Shown piece by piece: positions 17,337 to 26,189 of a DNA stretch of 64,000 nucleotides. The translations under genes were made by a program, and so were the position numbers. Every line of letters begins with the position of its first letter. Positions within the stretch are counted from its first letter, which is position 1. The notes below the pieces were generated by a model that saw only the letters and a program-made list of their open reading frames with translations, made no database searches and was not told the origin of the DNA. Source of the stretch: Mycobacterium gordonae (lineage in GTDB: Bacteria > Actinomycetota > Actinomycetes > Mycobacteriales > Mycobacteriaceae); assembly GCF_017086405.1 (NCBI RefSeq), contig NZ_CP070973.1, positions 5,736,739 to 5,800,738 of the forward strand, given 5' to 3'.

Positions 17337-18931
17337 GAGCCGGCGCCTGTCGCCACGGCCGCCTCCGCCGGCAGCGGCGGTCCGGGAGCGGCGGGCAGCG
17401 GTGTGCTGGGAAGCGCGGCCGGCCCCGGGAGCACTCCCGGCCCCGGTGGCGGCGGCGGGATCGGCACCTGCGGCGCCTGCAGACCGATCGGCGGCAATAC
17501 CGGGTACTCGTCGTAGGCGTTCGGCGGACCCGGCGGAGTCTGCAGCCCCGACTGCGGAGGCGCGATGTCGGCGCCGCCCATCAGTTCAGCCAGCGACTCC
17601 GGGGTCAGCAGTCCCGCCGTGATCGGCCCCACCTGAGCGCCCTGCATGCCCGGCGCGACCACCCAACCGGGCTGGGTGTTGCGGTGCGACAACGGGGTGT
17701 CGGGAACCCAGATCCCGGGCACCGTGGTGTCTTTGTAGCCGTTCGGCGGCTGCAACCGGGGCTCGGAGTAGGCGACTTCCTTCGGCAGCGTCTCGGCCGT
17801 GCTGAACAGGTTCAACCCCACCGGGAGATAGTTGAACTTGATCGCGTCGAGCACCGGCGCCAGGTACTGCGCGCACAGCTCCGCCGAATCCTGATATCCC
17901 AGCCGGCTGCCGGCCTGAATCATGCTGCACATGAACTGCATCGGGTTGGCGAAGTTCGGGATGGCCGGGATCGACATGACCGCGCCGTGGGACGGGTGGT
18001 AGATCTGGCTGAGATTGGTTTCCAAGGTGGGCAGCACATGCAGGGCGGTCTCGAAACCGTTCAGCGGCTCGGGCTGGACCAGCGTGGTGGTGACGGTGGC
18101 CAGGTTGCCGATGTCTTGGGCGAGCACCTCACGGTTCTCGGTCAGAAACGGGCGCAGCGTGGCGAGCAGCCCGTCGAACTGCTGGATCGCGTCGGCAAGC
18201 GCGCGGTCGGAACTGGTCAGCTTGTCGGTGAATTGGGCGAGGTTGGTGTTCAGCGCGACGAACTGCTTGTCGTCCTTATGCAGGGCGTTGACGAACCGCG
18301 CCAAGCTGCGCACTACCGCGAAGAAGTCACCACGACCTTCGTTGAGGGCGGTGAGCGCCTGAGACAAGCTGTCCAGTGTCGTGTTGAACTGCTTGCCCTT
18401 ACCGGCCACTCCGTCGGCAAAAGACTCGATCAGGTCACCGAACGGACCCTTGGGCTGCTCGGGTGTCGGACCCAGCTTGTCGATGATGTTGGCGACGCTG
18501 GCACGCAGTTCATCCCACTCGGTCGGCACCTGGGTGCGCTCGATGGGAATCACCGCATTATCGGTCATGACCGGGCCACCCTTGTAGGGCGGTTCGAGCT
18601 GAATGCTGCGGGATGCCACCAGAGTTGGGTTCACAATGACCGCGGATGCGTTGGCGGGCACCTTGTACTTGTTGGCGTAGTGAAACGTCACCTTCATCTT
18701 GTCGCCGGCCGGTTCGATGGAGTCGATGGAACCGACACGCACGCCCATGATCTGGACCTTGTCGCCGGAGTAGAGAGCGATCGCCGTGGGCAGGTATGCG
18801 ACCACGGTGTTGTTGCTCACCTTCTGGTAGAGCCGCCAGCCGACGAACGCGGCGGCCAGGCCCACGATTACGGCCAGCGTTGCGATGACGTTCCGCGGAC
18901 GCGGCTTGCGGAGAACGAAATTGCTGCTCAA
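17333..18931 (-). CDS. mceD: Mce family protein MceD
   Basis: A 532-residue subunit: N-terminal membrane helix (NVIATLAVIVGLAAAFVGWR), MCE domain (TVVAYLPTAIALYSGDKVQI, MGVRVGSIDSIEPAGDKMKV, TLVASRSIQLEP), the long alpha-helical Mce region, and a proline-rich C-terminus (PQVPIPPPPPGPGVLPGP). The tail is probably exposed to the cell envelope. It has 4-bp overlaps with mceC upstream and mceE downstream. The 607-codon open frame on the opposite strand across mceD/mceC is a GC-driven shadow. Confidence 0.92.
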   Translation of the reverse strand: MSSNFVLRKPRPRNVIATLAVIVGLAAAFVGWRLYQKVSNNTVVAYLPTAIALYSGDKVQIMGVRVGSIDSIEPAGDKMKVTFHYANKYKVPANASAVIVNPTLVASRSIQLEPPYKGGPVMTDNAVIPIERTQVPTEWDELRASVANIIDKLGPTPEQPKGPFGDLIESFADGVAGKGKQFNTTLDSLSQALTALNEGRGDFFAVVRSLARFVNALHKDDKQFVALNTNLAQFTDKLTSSDRALADAIQQFDGLLATLRPFLTENREVLAQDIGNLATVTTTLVQPEPLNGFETALHVLPTLETNLSQIYHPSHGAVMSIPAIPNFANPMQFMCSMIQAGSRLGYQDSAELCAQYLAPVLDAIKFNYLPVGLNLFSTAETLPKEVAYSEPRLQPPNGYKDTTVPGIWVPDTPLSHRNTQPGWVVAPGMQGAQVGPITAGLLTPESLAELMGGADIAPPQSGLQTPPGPPNAYDEYPVLPPIGLQAPQVPIPPPPPGPGVLPGPAALPSTPLPAAPGPPLPAEAAVATGAGS

Positions 18932-20349
18932 CTCTGGCCTCCCGTCGTACCCTCGGTGCGCGCGCCGGGCGGCGCGTTGGGCGGCAGCGGCACCGGAGTG
19001 CCGGGCACGTCCGGCGGCGGCTCGCCAGGCCGCCCGGCGATCGGAATCCCCGGTGTCGGGGGCAGCCCGTTCGGGTTCGGTGGCGAGGTCTGCACGTCGA
19101 GCGGGGCCGGGAAGCTGACGCCGAACGGACCCACGTCAACCCCCGCGCAGGGCAATGGGTTCCACGGGCGCGGCAGCCCGTCGGCCGCTGGGGTGTACGA
19201 ACATGGCGATCCCGGTGGAACGGCGGGTCCCGGATGCTCCGGGGTGCCCTCCAGTACCGGTGGTGCCGGTGGCGGCGCGCCGTTGGGGAACCGGGTGCCG
19301 TTGGGGTCGGGGAAGCGGAAGGCGGGCAGGCCGGCACTGCGCCAGAACTCTTCGGGATCCAGACCGCGCTTCTTGAACGCGGCATCGACGAACGGCTGCA
19401 GCATCCAGAACGGGAGCAGGTTGGACAGGACGATCTTGAAATACGGTCCCGACGCGACGGACTCACCCAGCGATGCCGCGAAGGAGCTGACGAAAGTCAG
19501 GGTCTGAGCCAGGTCGTATTTACGCTGGACCAGCACATCGGTGAGGGTGTGCAACTGCTCCAGCGCCGCGTTCAAGTTCGGGTTGTCGTTGATGAATCCC
19601 TTGATCTGCGCTGCCACAGCCGAAATGTTCTGCAGCAGAGCGTCGATGGCTCGTCCACGTTCGTTGAACGCGACCAGCAGCGCCTTCGCGTTGACCAGCA
19701 ACCGGTTGATCTGTTCGCTGCGGTCACCGAGCACGCTGGCCACCTTGTTGGCCTGCGCGAGCAGATGTTTGATCTCGTCATCGCGCTTGCCGATAGTGTC
19801 GGAGAACCTGGCCACGCCGTCGAGCGCGGCACTGATATGCGGGTAGGTCTGATCGATGGTCTCAGACAGCACATTCAGCGATTGTTTGACGCTGTCGATG
19901 TTCCAGCCCGTTGCAGCCCTGACGATGTCGAAGTTCGCGTCGTAAAGCTGGTAGGGCGTGGTGCTCTGGCCCAGCGGGAGCACACCCCCGGACCGCAGGA
20001 CTTTCCTCCCCCGCGGCTCGATCTCGAGCACCTTCTTACCCAGGATGGTGTCGGTCTTGATCGCCAGCCGGCTTTCGGTGCCGATGGTGTGGTCGCCGAT
20101 AGAGAATTTGATGAGTACGTGGTCGCCCTCGACGTCGATGCTCTCCACTTTGCCGACATTGACACCGGTGATGCGCACCTTGTCGTTCTTGTTCAATTGA
20201 CCCGACTCGGCGAACTGCCCGTAGTAGGCCGGGGCGGCGAACATCATCGGGACGCTGGTGAAGCTCTGGCCGACGAGGACGACGAGCACCAGCACCGTGA
20301 TGCCCATCAGACCGACGCGGTTGCGGTTGAATTCGGTGAGTGTCCTCAT
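18928..20349 (-). CDS. mceC: Mce family protein MceC
   Basis: A 473-residue subunit starting at MRTLTEFNRNRVGLMGITVL (20349). This start overlaps the mceB stop by 4 bp, whereas the longer open frame begins inside mceB. It has a membrane helix, an MCE domain (YYGQFAESGQLNKNDKVRIT, GVNVGKVESIDVEGDHV, GKKVLEIEP), a helical domain and a C-terminal Pro-rich tail (NGLPPTPGIPIAGRPGEPPP). It is expected to be one of six different rings or chains of the Mce lipid-transport complex. Confidence 0.92.
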   Translation of the reverse strand: MRTLTEFNRNRVGLMGITVLVLVVLVGQSFTSVPMMFAAPAYYGQFAESGQLNKNDKVRITGVNVGKVESIDVEGDHVLIKFSIGDHTIGTESRLAIKTDTILGKKVLEIEPRGRKVLRSGGVLPLGQSTTPYQLYDANFDIVRAATGWNIDSVKQSLNVLSETIDQTYPHISAALDGVARFSDTIGKRDDEIKHLLAQANKVASVLGDRSEQINRLLVNAKALLVAFNERGRAIDALLQNISAVAAQIKGFINDNPNLNAALEQLHTLTDVLVQRKYDLAQTLTFVSSFAASLGESVASGPYFKIVLSNLLPFWMLQPFVDAAFKKRGLDPEEFWRSAGLPAFRFPDPNGTRFPNGAPPPAPPVLEGTPEHPGPAVPPGSPCSYTPAADGLPRPWNPLPCAGVDVGPFGVSFPAPLDVQTSPPNPNGLPPTPGIPIAGRPGEPPPDVPGTPVPLPPNAPPGARTEGTTGGQS

Positions 20350-21386
20350 TGGGGCGTGCACCTGCCGGTGGGCTGATTCCAGATCCGGACCGTGCGAACC
20401 GGGCCGCCGCCCTGCAATCCGTTCCACCGGATCGAGAGGTCGCAGACGTAGAAGTTCACCCAGTCGCCGTAAAGACCGATGCTGCGTCCGATCAGGTTGA
20501 GCGCGGTGGGGGTCTTGTGGATGAGGTCGCTGAGCTGGTCACGCTGATCGACGAGCGGCTGCTGGAAGGCCTGCAGGTAGTTGATCTCCTTGTGCAACAG
20601 CGCTCGGTTGTCAGCCAAGAGTTCCGACACCGTCCCGGCGGCGTTGCTGATGTTGGCCAGTCCGGCGGCCAGCGGATCGGCGTGGTTCTGCAGACCGGTG
20701 ATCAACCTTTCGAAGTTGTCCACCGTTTCGTCGAACTCCTTGCGGTGCTTGACGGTGGTGTCCAGGACGATGTTGAGGTTCTTGACCACTTCACCGATCG
20801 CCTGGTCACGTTCGGCGAGGTGCGAGGTCAGCTGTGCCGTCTGGTCGAGGATGTCGTTGATGGTCCCGCCCTGCCCCTGGAAGACGGTGACAATGGCCGA
20901 AGCGATGGTGTTGACCTTGTCCGGTTCGAGGGCTTTGAACAGGGGCTTGAATCCACCTATCAGGGCATCGAGGTCCAGGGCCGGTGAGGTGCGCGACAGC
21001 GGGATCAATCCGCCTGCCGGCAGTATCTGGTCTGCGCCGTCACCCATGCCTCGTTTGAGTTCGATGAAGCGATTGCCGAGCAAGTCCAGATAGCGGATCT
21101 GGGCGGTGGTCGACTGGTACAGCTGAATCGAGCGGTCGACGTCGAAGTCGACCCGCACCCGGTTGCCGCCGTCGATCAGGTTTACGGCTTTGACCTTGCC
21201 AATCTCCACTCCGGAGGCGCGCACGAACTGGCCGTCCTTGAGACCGCTGCCGTTGCTGAACTCCGCGGAATAGGTGTTGGTGCTGGTGAACCGCATCTGC
21301 GCGAAGACCACAAAGATCGACACGACGATCAGGAAGAGCACCAGCGAGACGGTGCCGAGTTTGATTGCGCTGCCGGTGATTTTCAT
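20346..21386 (-). CDS. mceB: Mce family protein MceB
   Basis: A 346-residue subunit starting at MKITGSAIKLGTVSLVLFLI (21386), with a 4-bp overlap with mceA. It shows an N-terminal membrane helix, the MCE domain (TYSAEFSNGSGLKDGQFVRA, SGVEIGKVKAVNLIDGGNRV, DLLGNRFIELK) and a helical region. As usual for MceB it is short, with no long Pro-rich tail, and ends with CDLSIRWNGLQGGGPVRTVR and a Cys near the C-terminus. Confidence 0.92.
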   Translation of the reverse strand: MKITGSAIKLGTVSLVLFLIVVSIFVVFAQMRFTSTNTYSAEFSNGSGLKDGQFVRASGVEIGKVKAVNLIDGGNRVRVDFDVDRSIQLYQSTTAQIRYLDLLGNRFIELKRGMGDGADQILPAGGLIPLSRTSPALDLDALIGGFKPLFKALEPDKVNTIASAIVTVFQGQGGTINDILDQTAQLTSHLAERDQAIGEVVKNLNIVLDTTVKHRKEFDETVDNFERLITGLQNHADPLAAGLANISNAAGTVSELLADNRALLHKEINYLQAFQQPLVDQRDQLSDLIHKTPTALNLIGRSIGLYGDWVNFYVCDLSIRWNGLQGGGPVRTVRIWNQPTGRCTPQ

Positions 21387-22690
21387 GGGTTGATCGTGTT
21401 GTCCCCGACTTGGCGGCCCCACACGTACTCGAGTGCGTACGGCGAACCGGTGTCCACGTGGTTGTACGGTGCGAGGCTGGCGCCGGTGTCGACCACCAGG
21501 CTCGGCGCCGGCCAGAAATCATGGTTGATCGGCTGCCAGCAGCCCGGCGCGCCGCCTGGTCCCCCACGGGCATTCACCCGTGGAAGATTCTCCGGATAGG
21601 TGTAGGGATTCGGCGCCCCGCCGACCAACCCGGCCACCTGCAGCAGGCCTTGGGTGAGCACCGTGCCGGTCAGCCCGGGCAGCGTCAGAATGCCGCCCAG
21701 CCCTGACGTCAGTTCGGTCATGGTTTTCAGTCCGTACCCGTTGCCGCCGCCTGTGGTCTCATAGGCTGCCGGCTCGGCGTCGTGGTAATTCCTTATCGTG
21801 CAGAAGATTTCGGGGCTATAGGTGTCGAAAAGCCGGGCGGTGGGGAGCAGGTCCGAGATGCCGCGCTGCAGGTAGGGACCGCCGCGCTCGAAGATGTCGG
21901 CGCCGGTGTTTCCCATGCCGGCGGCAGCCAGCAACGCGGAATCCAGCTCGGCTTCCTGCCCGTGTAGCGTGCGCGCGGTGACCACCGCGTGATTCAGCGC
22001 GTCCAACAGATCCGGCGCGGCGTTGTTGTAGGTGTCGGCCAGGGCGGCGAACTGCTGAATGTCGTGACGCACCTGCGGCATTCGAGGGTTTATGTCGTCA
22101 AGGATGGCATTGGCGTTCACGATCGCCTGCCCGAACTTGTCGCCCAGCCCGGTCAGGGCCTGCGCGGCCGCGGACAGCGTCAGGTTCAGCTTGACCGGGT
22201 CGACCTTCTCCGCAATCGCGGTGAGAGTCTCGAACAGAGTATTGAACTCGGTCGTCACCGACCTTGCATCGATTTCTTGTGTCGACGAAATCCGCTGCGG
22301 TGTCGGGTTCTTCGGCGAAGTGAGGGCAACGAACTTATTGCCGAAGACGGTGGTGGCCTTGATCTTGGCCTCCACATTGGCCGGAATCAATCTGATGTAC
22401 TCCGGATTGACTTCCATAGCGAATTTGGCCACCGGGACGCCGTCGCGCTGGATCTCCGAAATGTTGGTGACCCGGCCGATTTCCACCCCGTTGTAGGTGA
22501 CCTTCGATCCCGGGTCCATCACCAGGCCGGCCCGAGGGGCCACCATCGTCAAGGGAGTCTTCGGCGTCAGCTTGCCCCGGAACTGAAACCAGACGAACCC
22601 CAACACCACGGAGAAGACCACCAGGAACGCCACGGCCGCCGTCTTGTAGGGCGGAATGCGTGGCGGATTCTCCTTCACCGGCATGGTCAT
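21383..22690 (-). CDS. mceA: Mce family protein MceA
   Basis: A 435-residue first Mce subunit with an N-terminal helix (YKTAAVAFLVVFSVVLGFVW), MCE domain (LTMVAPRAGLVMDPGSKVTY, NGVEIGRVTNISEIQRDGVP, TVFGNKFVALTSP) and helical Mce region. In M. tuberculosis Mce1A/Mce4A family members bind fatty acids or cholesterol; the lipid here is unknown. The start lies 5 bp after the yrbEB stop. An internal ATG two codons downstream is equally possible. Confidence 0.93.
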   Translation of the reverse strand: MTMPVKENPPRIPPYKTAAVAFLVVFSVVLGFVWFQFRGKLTPKTPLTMVAPRAGLVMDPGSKVTYNGVEIGRVTNISEIQRDGVPVAKFAMEVNPEYIRLIPANVEAKIKATTVFGNKFVALTSPKNPTPQRISSTQEIDARSVTTEFNTLFETLTAIAEKVDPVKLNLTLSAAAQALTGLGDKFGQAIVNANAILDDINPRMPQVRHDIQQFAALADTYNNAAPDLLDALNHAVVTARTLHGQEAELDSALLAAAGMGNTGADIFERGGPYLQRGISDLLPTARLFDTYSPEIFCTIRNYHDAEPAAYETTGGGNGYGLKTMTELTSGLGGILTLPGLTGTVLTQGLLQVAGLVGGAPNPYTYPENLPRVNARGGPGGAPGCWQPINHDFWPAPSLVVDTGASLAPYNHVDTGSPYALEYVWGRQVGDNTINP

Positions 22691-22695
22691 ATCGG

Positions 22696-23556
22696 CTACA
22701 CCGTGAGGTTGAAGTTCGGGTTTTTGCCGTAGACCGCCATCGCGGTCAGCACAACGACGACGACGATCGTGATCAAAGACAGCCGCATCGACCGGCCCAC
22801 AGCCTCACCAACGCCGACCGGCCCGCCGTGCGCGGTGTAGCCGTAGTAGGAGTGAGTAGTCATCACGACCACCGCGACCAGGATCACCTCGGCGAACGAC
22901 CAGCCCACGTCGCTGAGGCGCAGGAAGGTGTGGAAGTAGTGGTTGTACGTGCCAGCGGACTGCCCGTACAGCAGAACGGTGGTGACCTGCGTGGACACGA
23001 AGGCCATGGTGATCCCCAAGGCGTAGAGCGGGACGATGACGATGAGACCCGCCACCACCCGGGTGGACGCCAGGAAGGCGATCGACCTGACACTCATCAC
23101 TTCCAGCGCGTCGATCTCTTCGCTGATGCGCATGGCGCCCAGTTCGGCGGTGGCACCGGCGCCAACGGTGGCTGCCAGCGCCTGACCGGCGGCCACCGGC
23201 GCTACGAACCGGACATTGACCATGGCGGCCAGGAAGCCGGTGAAGGCCTCGACACCGATATTCCCCAGCGACGCGTAGCCCTGGATGGCGACCAACGATC
23301 CCGCGGACAGCGTGATGAACCCGACGATGGCGGCCGTGCCGCCAGCCACGGCCATCGCGCCCGTACCCATCCCCATCTGGGCGACCATCCGCACCAGCTC
23401 CTTGGGGTAGCGGCGCAGGGCGAACGGGATCTGGGCGACCGCGGTCACCGCGAACCAGACCATCTGACCGAGCTCCAGCAACAGCTTGGCCGGCACTTCC
23501 CCGTAGCGACCGAGGTTTGCCCGGGGCATCCTGCGATGTGTTGCGGCAGTTGTCAT
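22696..23556 (-). CDS. yrbEB: YrbE-type ABC permease, second subunit
   Basis: A 286-residue MlaE/YrbE permease (MTTAATHRRMPRANLGRYGE start at 23556; an ATG at 23574 lies inside yrbEA). It has about five membrane helices and the MlaE-type signature GAGATAELGAMRISEEIDAL EVMSVRSIAF split across residues ~140-170, which contains the conserved EQ/EE loop contacting the ATPase. The YrbE pair forms the inner-membrane channel that works with the MceG (Mkl) ATPase, encoded elsewhere. One base separates it from yrbEA. Confidence 0.94.
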   Translation of the reverse strand: MTTAATHRRMPRANLGRYGEVPAKLLLELGQMVWFAVTAVAQIPFALRRYPKELVRMVAQMGMGTGAMAVAGGTAAIVGFITLSAGSLVAIQGYASLGNIGVEAFTGFLAAMVNVRFVAPVAAGQALAATVGAGATAELGAMRISEEIDALEVMSVRSIAFLASTRVVAGLIVIVPLYALGITMAFVSTQVTTVLLYGQSAGTYNHYFHTFLRLSDVGWSFAEVILVAVVVMTTHSYYGYTAHGGPVGVGEAVGRSMRLSLITIVVVVVLTAMAVYGKNPNFNLTV

Positions 23557-23557
23557 A

Positions 23558-24352
23558 TCAGCGTCCCGTTCCAAACCTGACGCCGATGGTGGTCAGGGCC
23601 GCGTTGACCGCGAACAGCGCGATGAAACACAGCACCACGGTCTCGTTGACGGCAGTGCCCAGACCCTTGGACCCGCCTCGGACGATCAAGCCGCGATAAC
23701 ACCCGACGAGGCCGGCGATCAGCCCGAAGGTGGCCGCCTTGATGTTGGCGATCACCACTTCGGGCAGGCCCGTGAGGGCGGTCAGAGTGGAGAGATAAGC
23801 ACCGCTCGAAACGTTCTGCAGGTACACGCTGAACAGGTAGCCACCGCCCAGTCCGACGGCGATCACCAGCCCGTTGAGCAGGACGGCGACGATTGTCGAG
23901 GCGACGACCCGGGGCAGCACCAGCCGGTGGATCGGGTCGATGCCGAGCACCTCGAGCGCATCGATCTCCTCCCGGATGGTGCGGGCGCCGAGGTCGGCAC
24001 AGATCGCCGTGCCCCCGGCGCCTGCCACGACCAGCACCGTCACGATCGGCCCGAGCTGGGTGACCGCGCCGATCCCGGCACCGGCGCCGGAGACGTCGGC
24101 CGCGCCGAACTCGGCCAGCAGGACGTTAAGCGTGAAAATGAGCAGCACGGTTTCGGGGATGGACACGGCGATGGTCGGCAGCAGCGACACCCGCATCAAA
24201 AACCAGCCGATCCAGATGAATTCGCGCCACTCGAAAGGCCGTTTCAGAGCTTTGGCGGTCAGCACGCACATCCGGAAGAAGCCACCGGCCACCTCGGTGC
24301 CGGGACGGATCTTGTTGCCCACCCGGCCAGCCACGGTGTGTGAGGCGGTCAT
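23558..24352 (-). CDS. yrbEA: YrbE-type ABC permease, first subunit
   Basis: A 264-residue permease starting at MTASHTVAGRVGNKIRPGTE (24352). The open frame reaches 24541 via a TTG, but the extra 63 residues are polar and low in hydrophobic content. Family signature: GGTAICADLGARTIREEIDA then LEVLGIDPIHRLVLPRVVAS. It is the first gene of the eight-gene mce operon. Two copies of the TetR-type palindrome lie 200 and 376 bp upstream, so the transcript probably has a leader of about 150-200 nt. Confidence 0.93.
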   Translation of the reverse strand: MTASHTVAGRVGNKIRPGTEVAGGFFRMCVLTAKALKRPFEWREFIWIGWFLMRVSLLPTIAVSIPETVLLIFTLNVLLAEFGAADVSGAGAGIGAVTQLGPIVTVLVVAGAGGTAICADLGARTIREEIDALEVLGIDPIHRLVLPRVVASTIVAVLLNGLVIAVGLGGGYLFSVYLQNVSSGAYLSTLTALTGLPEVVIANIKAATFGLIAGLVGCYRGLIVRGGSKGLGTAVNETVVLCFIALFAVNAALTTIGVRFGTGR

Positions 24353-24551
24353 CGGCACGAGCCCCCGACGTAGCCGGGCCGGTTGATCCGCTGAACCGTG
24401 TTGAATTTCAATGTGTTTCGGGTCGCCAGGTTGTGATGCGGATGCGCTCCGTCTTGCCGCGGCACCACGTGCTCCGGCTGACCGGCAGTCCCGGTCCCCA
24501 CCCTTCGGCTCCATGCCGCCCACGATTGCGCCACGCGGCAACTATGGCATT

Positions 24552-24569
24552 AGACCGTACGTGCAGTCA
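24552..24569. promoter_or_regulatory. TetR operator copy 2 (mce promoter)
   Basis: The core GACCGTACGTGCAGTC differs from copy 1 at two positions that preserve the palindromic pattern (RACYRTACGWRCRGTC). It lies upstream of yrbEA. Confidence 0.75.
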
Positions 24570-24727
24570 ACAGATCCGCACGGCGCCGTCGCGCAGGCCG
24601 ATAACGGCGCCTCCGACCGGGACCGGGTTTCGCCGCCAGAAACACGACTGATCAGGTAATTCATCCCGACAGTGCCGCCAGCCGTTGGGGCTAGAAGCGG
24701 GACGGAGTGCGCGCGTTCCCGGCTATA

Positions 24728-24745
24728 CGACTATACGTGCGGTCA
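24728..24745. promoter_or_regulatory. TetR operator copy 3 (between tetR stop and mce promoter)
   Basis: The core GACTATACGTGCGGTC differs from copy 1 by a single base. It lies 68 bp downstream of the regulator stop and 376 bp upstream of yrbEA, so it could support looping or cooperative binding with copy 2. Confidence 0.72.
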
Positions 24746-24812
24746 ATAACGGGACGCGTTGCAGCGCACGCTCAAATCCTCAGTCCACACTGGGGATTCG
24801 TTCGTCAACCGG

Positions 24813-25484
24813 CTAGTTCGGTGCGCCCGTGACCGCGCTGAGACACTCGCGCACCACCCCAACAACGTCGGCCGACGGACTGGCCCACTTGCTCAGTCCC
24901 AGCCGGTCCAGCAACAGTCCGCCGAGGAAAACATCTACGAACGCGGCGCCCACCCGTTCGGGGGTCCGGGAGTCATTGGGGTCGAACCACACCCACATCC
25001 ACTCAAGCGATCCCCACAACTGCAACGCCGCGAGATCGACGTCCACACTTCGGAATACGCCACACTCCACGCCATTGCGGAGCTCGTCGATGGTGAGCGC
25101 CTGCAGCTGATGGCGCAACTTGCGCACCTGCTGCATCGCCGGGTCGTCCGCCAGCTGCACCACCTCGCGCTGGCTCGCCACCGTCGCGTCCCGGGCCAGC
25201 ACCTGCAGCAACGCGGAGGTGAAAATGATTGCGGCGATGCGCTCGTGCGGGGCGGCCACGCGATCCCAGACCATCCGCAACACATCGAGCTGACTGGCCA
25301 GATGGGCTTCGGTCAGCTCCCGGAGCATCTGCGCCTTAGTCCCGAAGTGGTGAACTATGGTGCCCTTGGACATTCCCAACTCATCGGCGATATCGCCGAT
25401 ATTCGTTCTCTCATAGCCACGTTCGGCTACATAGCGGACGAACGCGTCGAGAATCTCACTACGTCGGCCGGGCGATCTGGGCAT
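24813..25484 (-). CDS. TetR-family regulator of the mce operon
   Basis: A 223-residue regulator. The N-terminal TetR helix-turn-helix is clear: RRSEILDAFVRYVAERGYER, then TNIGDIADELGMSKGTIVHH and FGTKAQMLRELTEAH. The C-terminal ligand-binding domain is unassigned. It is upstream of and in line with the yrbE-mce operon. A palindrome 20 bp upstream of its own start recurs twice before yrbEA and once before the triple-Phd gene, which argues for autorepression and control of all three units. At 223 residues it has one TetR domain, unlike Mce3R, which is about twice as long. Confidence 0.93.
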   Translation of the reverse strand: MPRSPGRRSEILDAFVRYVAERGYERTNIGDIADELGMSKGTIVHHFGTKAQMLRELTEAHLASQLDVLRMVWDRVAAPHERIAAIIFTSALLQVLARDATVASQREVVQLADDPAMQQVRKLRHQLQALTIDELRNGVECGVFRSVDVDLAALQLWGSLEWMWVWFDPNDSRTPERVGAAFVDVFLGGLLLDRLGLSKWASPSADVVGVVRECLSAVTGAPN

Positions 25485-25504
25485 GTAACACCTTCGGCGT
25501 AGAC

Positions 25505-25522
25505 TAACCGTACGAACGGTCT
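25505..25522. promoter_or_regulatory. TetR operator copy 4 (autoregulatory)
   Basis: Core AACCGTACGAACGGTC, with perfect inner arms ACCGT and ACGGT around ACGA. It is centred about 30 bp upstream of the tetR start codon. It is the most symmetrical of the four copies. Confidence 0.75.
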
Positions 25523-25651
25523 ATCATAACCATCGCCGCGAGAACATCCCCTAACGACATCCGCCGCACAGTCGCCGGATACGTCAGCGGATGCGCGACC
25601 ATGGATCGGCCGCGAAGAGCTACCCGAGAGCCGCCGGTCGGAACTCTCAGA

Positions 25652-25969
25652 TCACAGAGCTTGCAACGGCCTACTGCGGTTGGCAGTGTCCGGCGCCGTG
25701 ACGACGTACATGTTCGCCCCCGGAGCTGATTTGATCTCACCGGCGGTGTACATGGTGAGAAGTTCTCGACCGTCGCTGTCGGCGACGCACACATAGGTAT
25801 CGGTCTCAGGGTCATAGTCGAAGCTGTCCCAGGCCAGTATGAATGCCAAGCAGTTGCCGTCGCGGTCCGCGACGACGAGCTTGTGCGCGCCGGACTTCTT
25901 GAGTAGCTCCGCATCCTGCGTGCGCCGCTGAGAGACCCCGTTCGTATGCATCGGTACGCGGTTCAACAT
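25652..25969 (-). CDS. Small conserved-looking hypothetical protein
   Basis: A 105-residue protein with a mixed alpha/beta pattern: ELLKKSGAHKLVVADRDGNC LAFILAWDSFDYDPE split in two strands, TYVCVADSDGRELLTMYTAG and ANMYVVTAPDTANRS. No signal, membrane or metal motif is seen and I do not recognise the family. A later ATG (seventh codon) could be the start. It stands alone between the tetR gene and the IS3 remnant. Confidence 0.55.
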   Translation of the reverse strand: MLNRVPMHTNGVSQRRTQDAELLKKSGAHKLVVADRDGNCLAFILAWDSFDYDPETDTYVCVADSDGRELLTMYTAGEIKSAPGANMYVVTAPDTANRSRPLQAL

Positions 25970-26189
25970 CTGTGCACTCCCTTAGCGAGGTTGTCCCCGT
26001 CGGGTCCGGGCGCTCCTAAAAATCCCGACCTGGCGGTATGTCGGACATTACCTCCGAATACCCGGCCCTACCAGGGCATTAAGGCCCCTGTCAAGAGGCC
26101 GTTGGTTGCCATATCACCACGGGGCTGACCGATTGCGCACTTGCGCCTGACCCGGCCGGGATTGCGGTTGCTCGCGCCAGGCGTCGCCT

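Larger units (their letters stand above)
24353..24812. promoter_or_regulatory. Promoter region of the mce operon
   Basis: This 460-bp gap lies between the TetR stop and the yrbEA start and holds the promoter of the operon. Two operator copies are present (24552-24569 and 24728-24745). The interval 24570-24727 shows no convincing gene. Short open frames on both strands look like shadows. Confidence 0.6.

Noticed and set aside
17684..19507. 607-codon open frame opposite mceD/mceC
   Set aside because: Arg/Gly/His-rich sequence typical of GC-driven antisense frames. The mce genes on the other strand are clear homologues.
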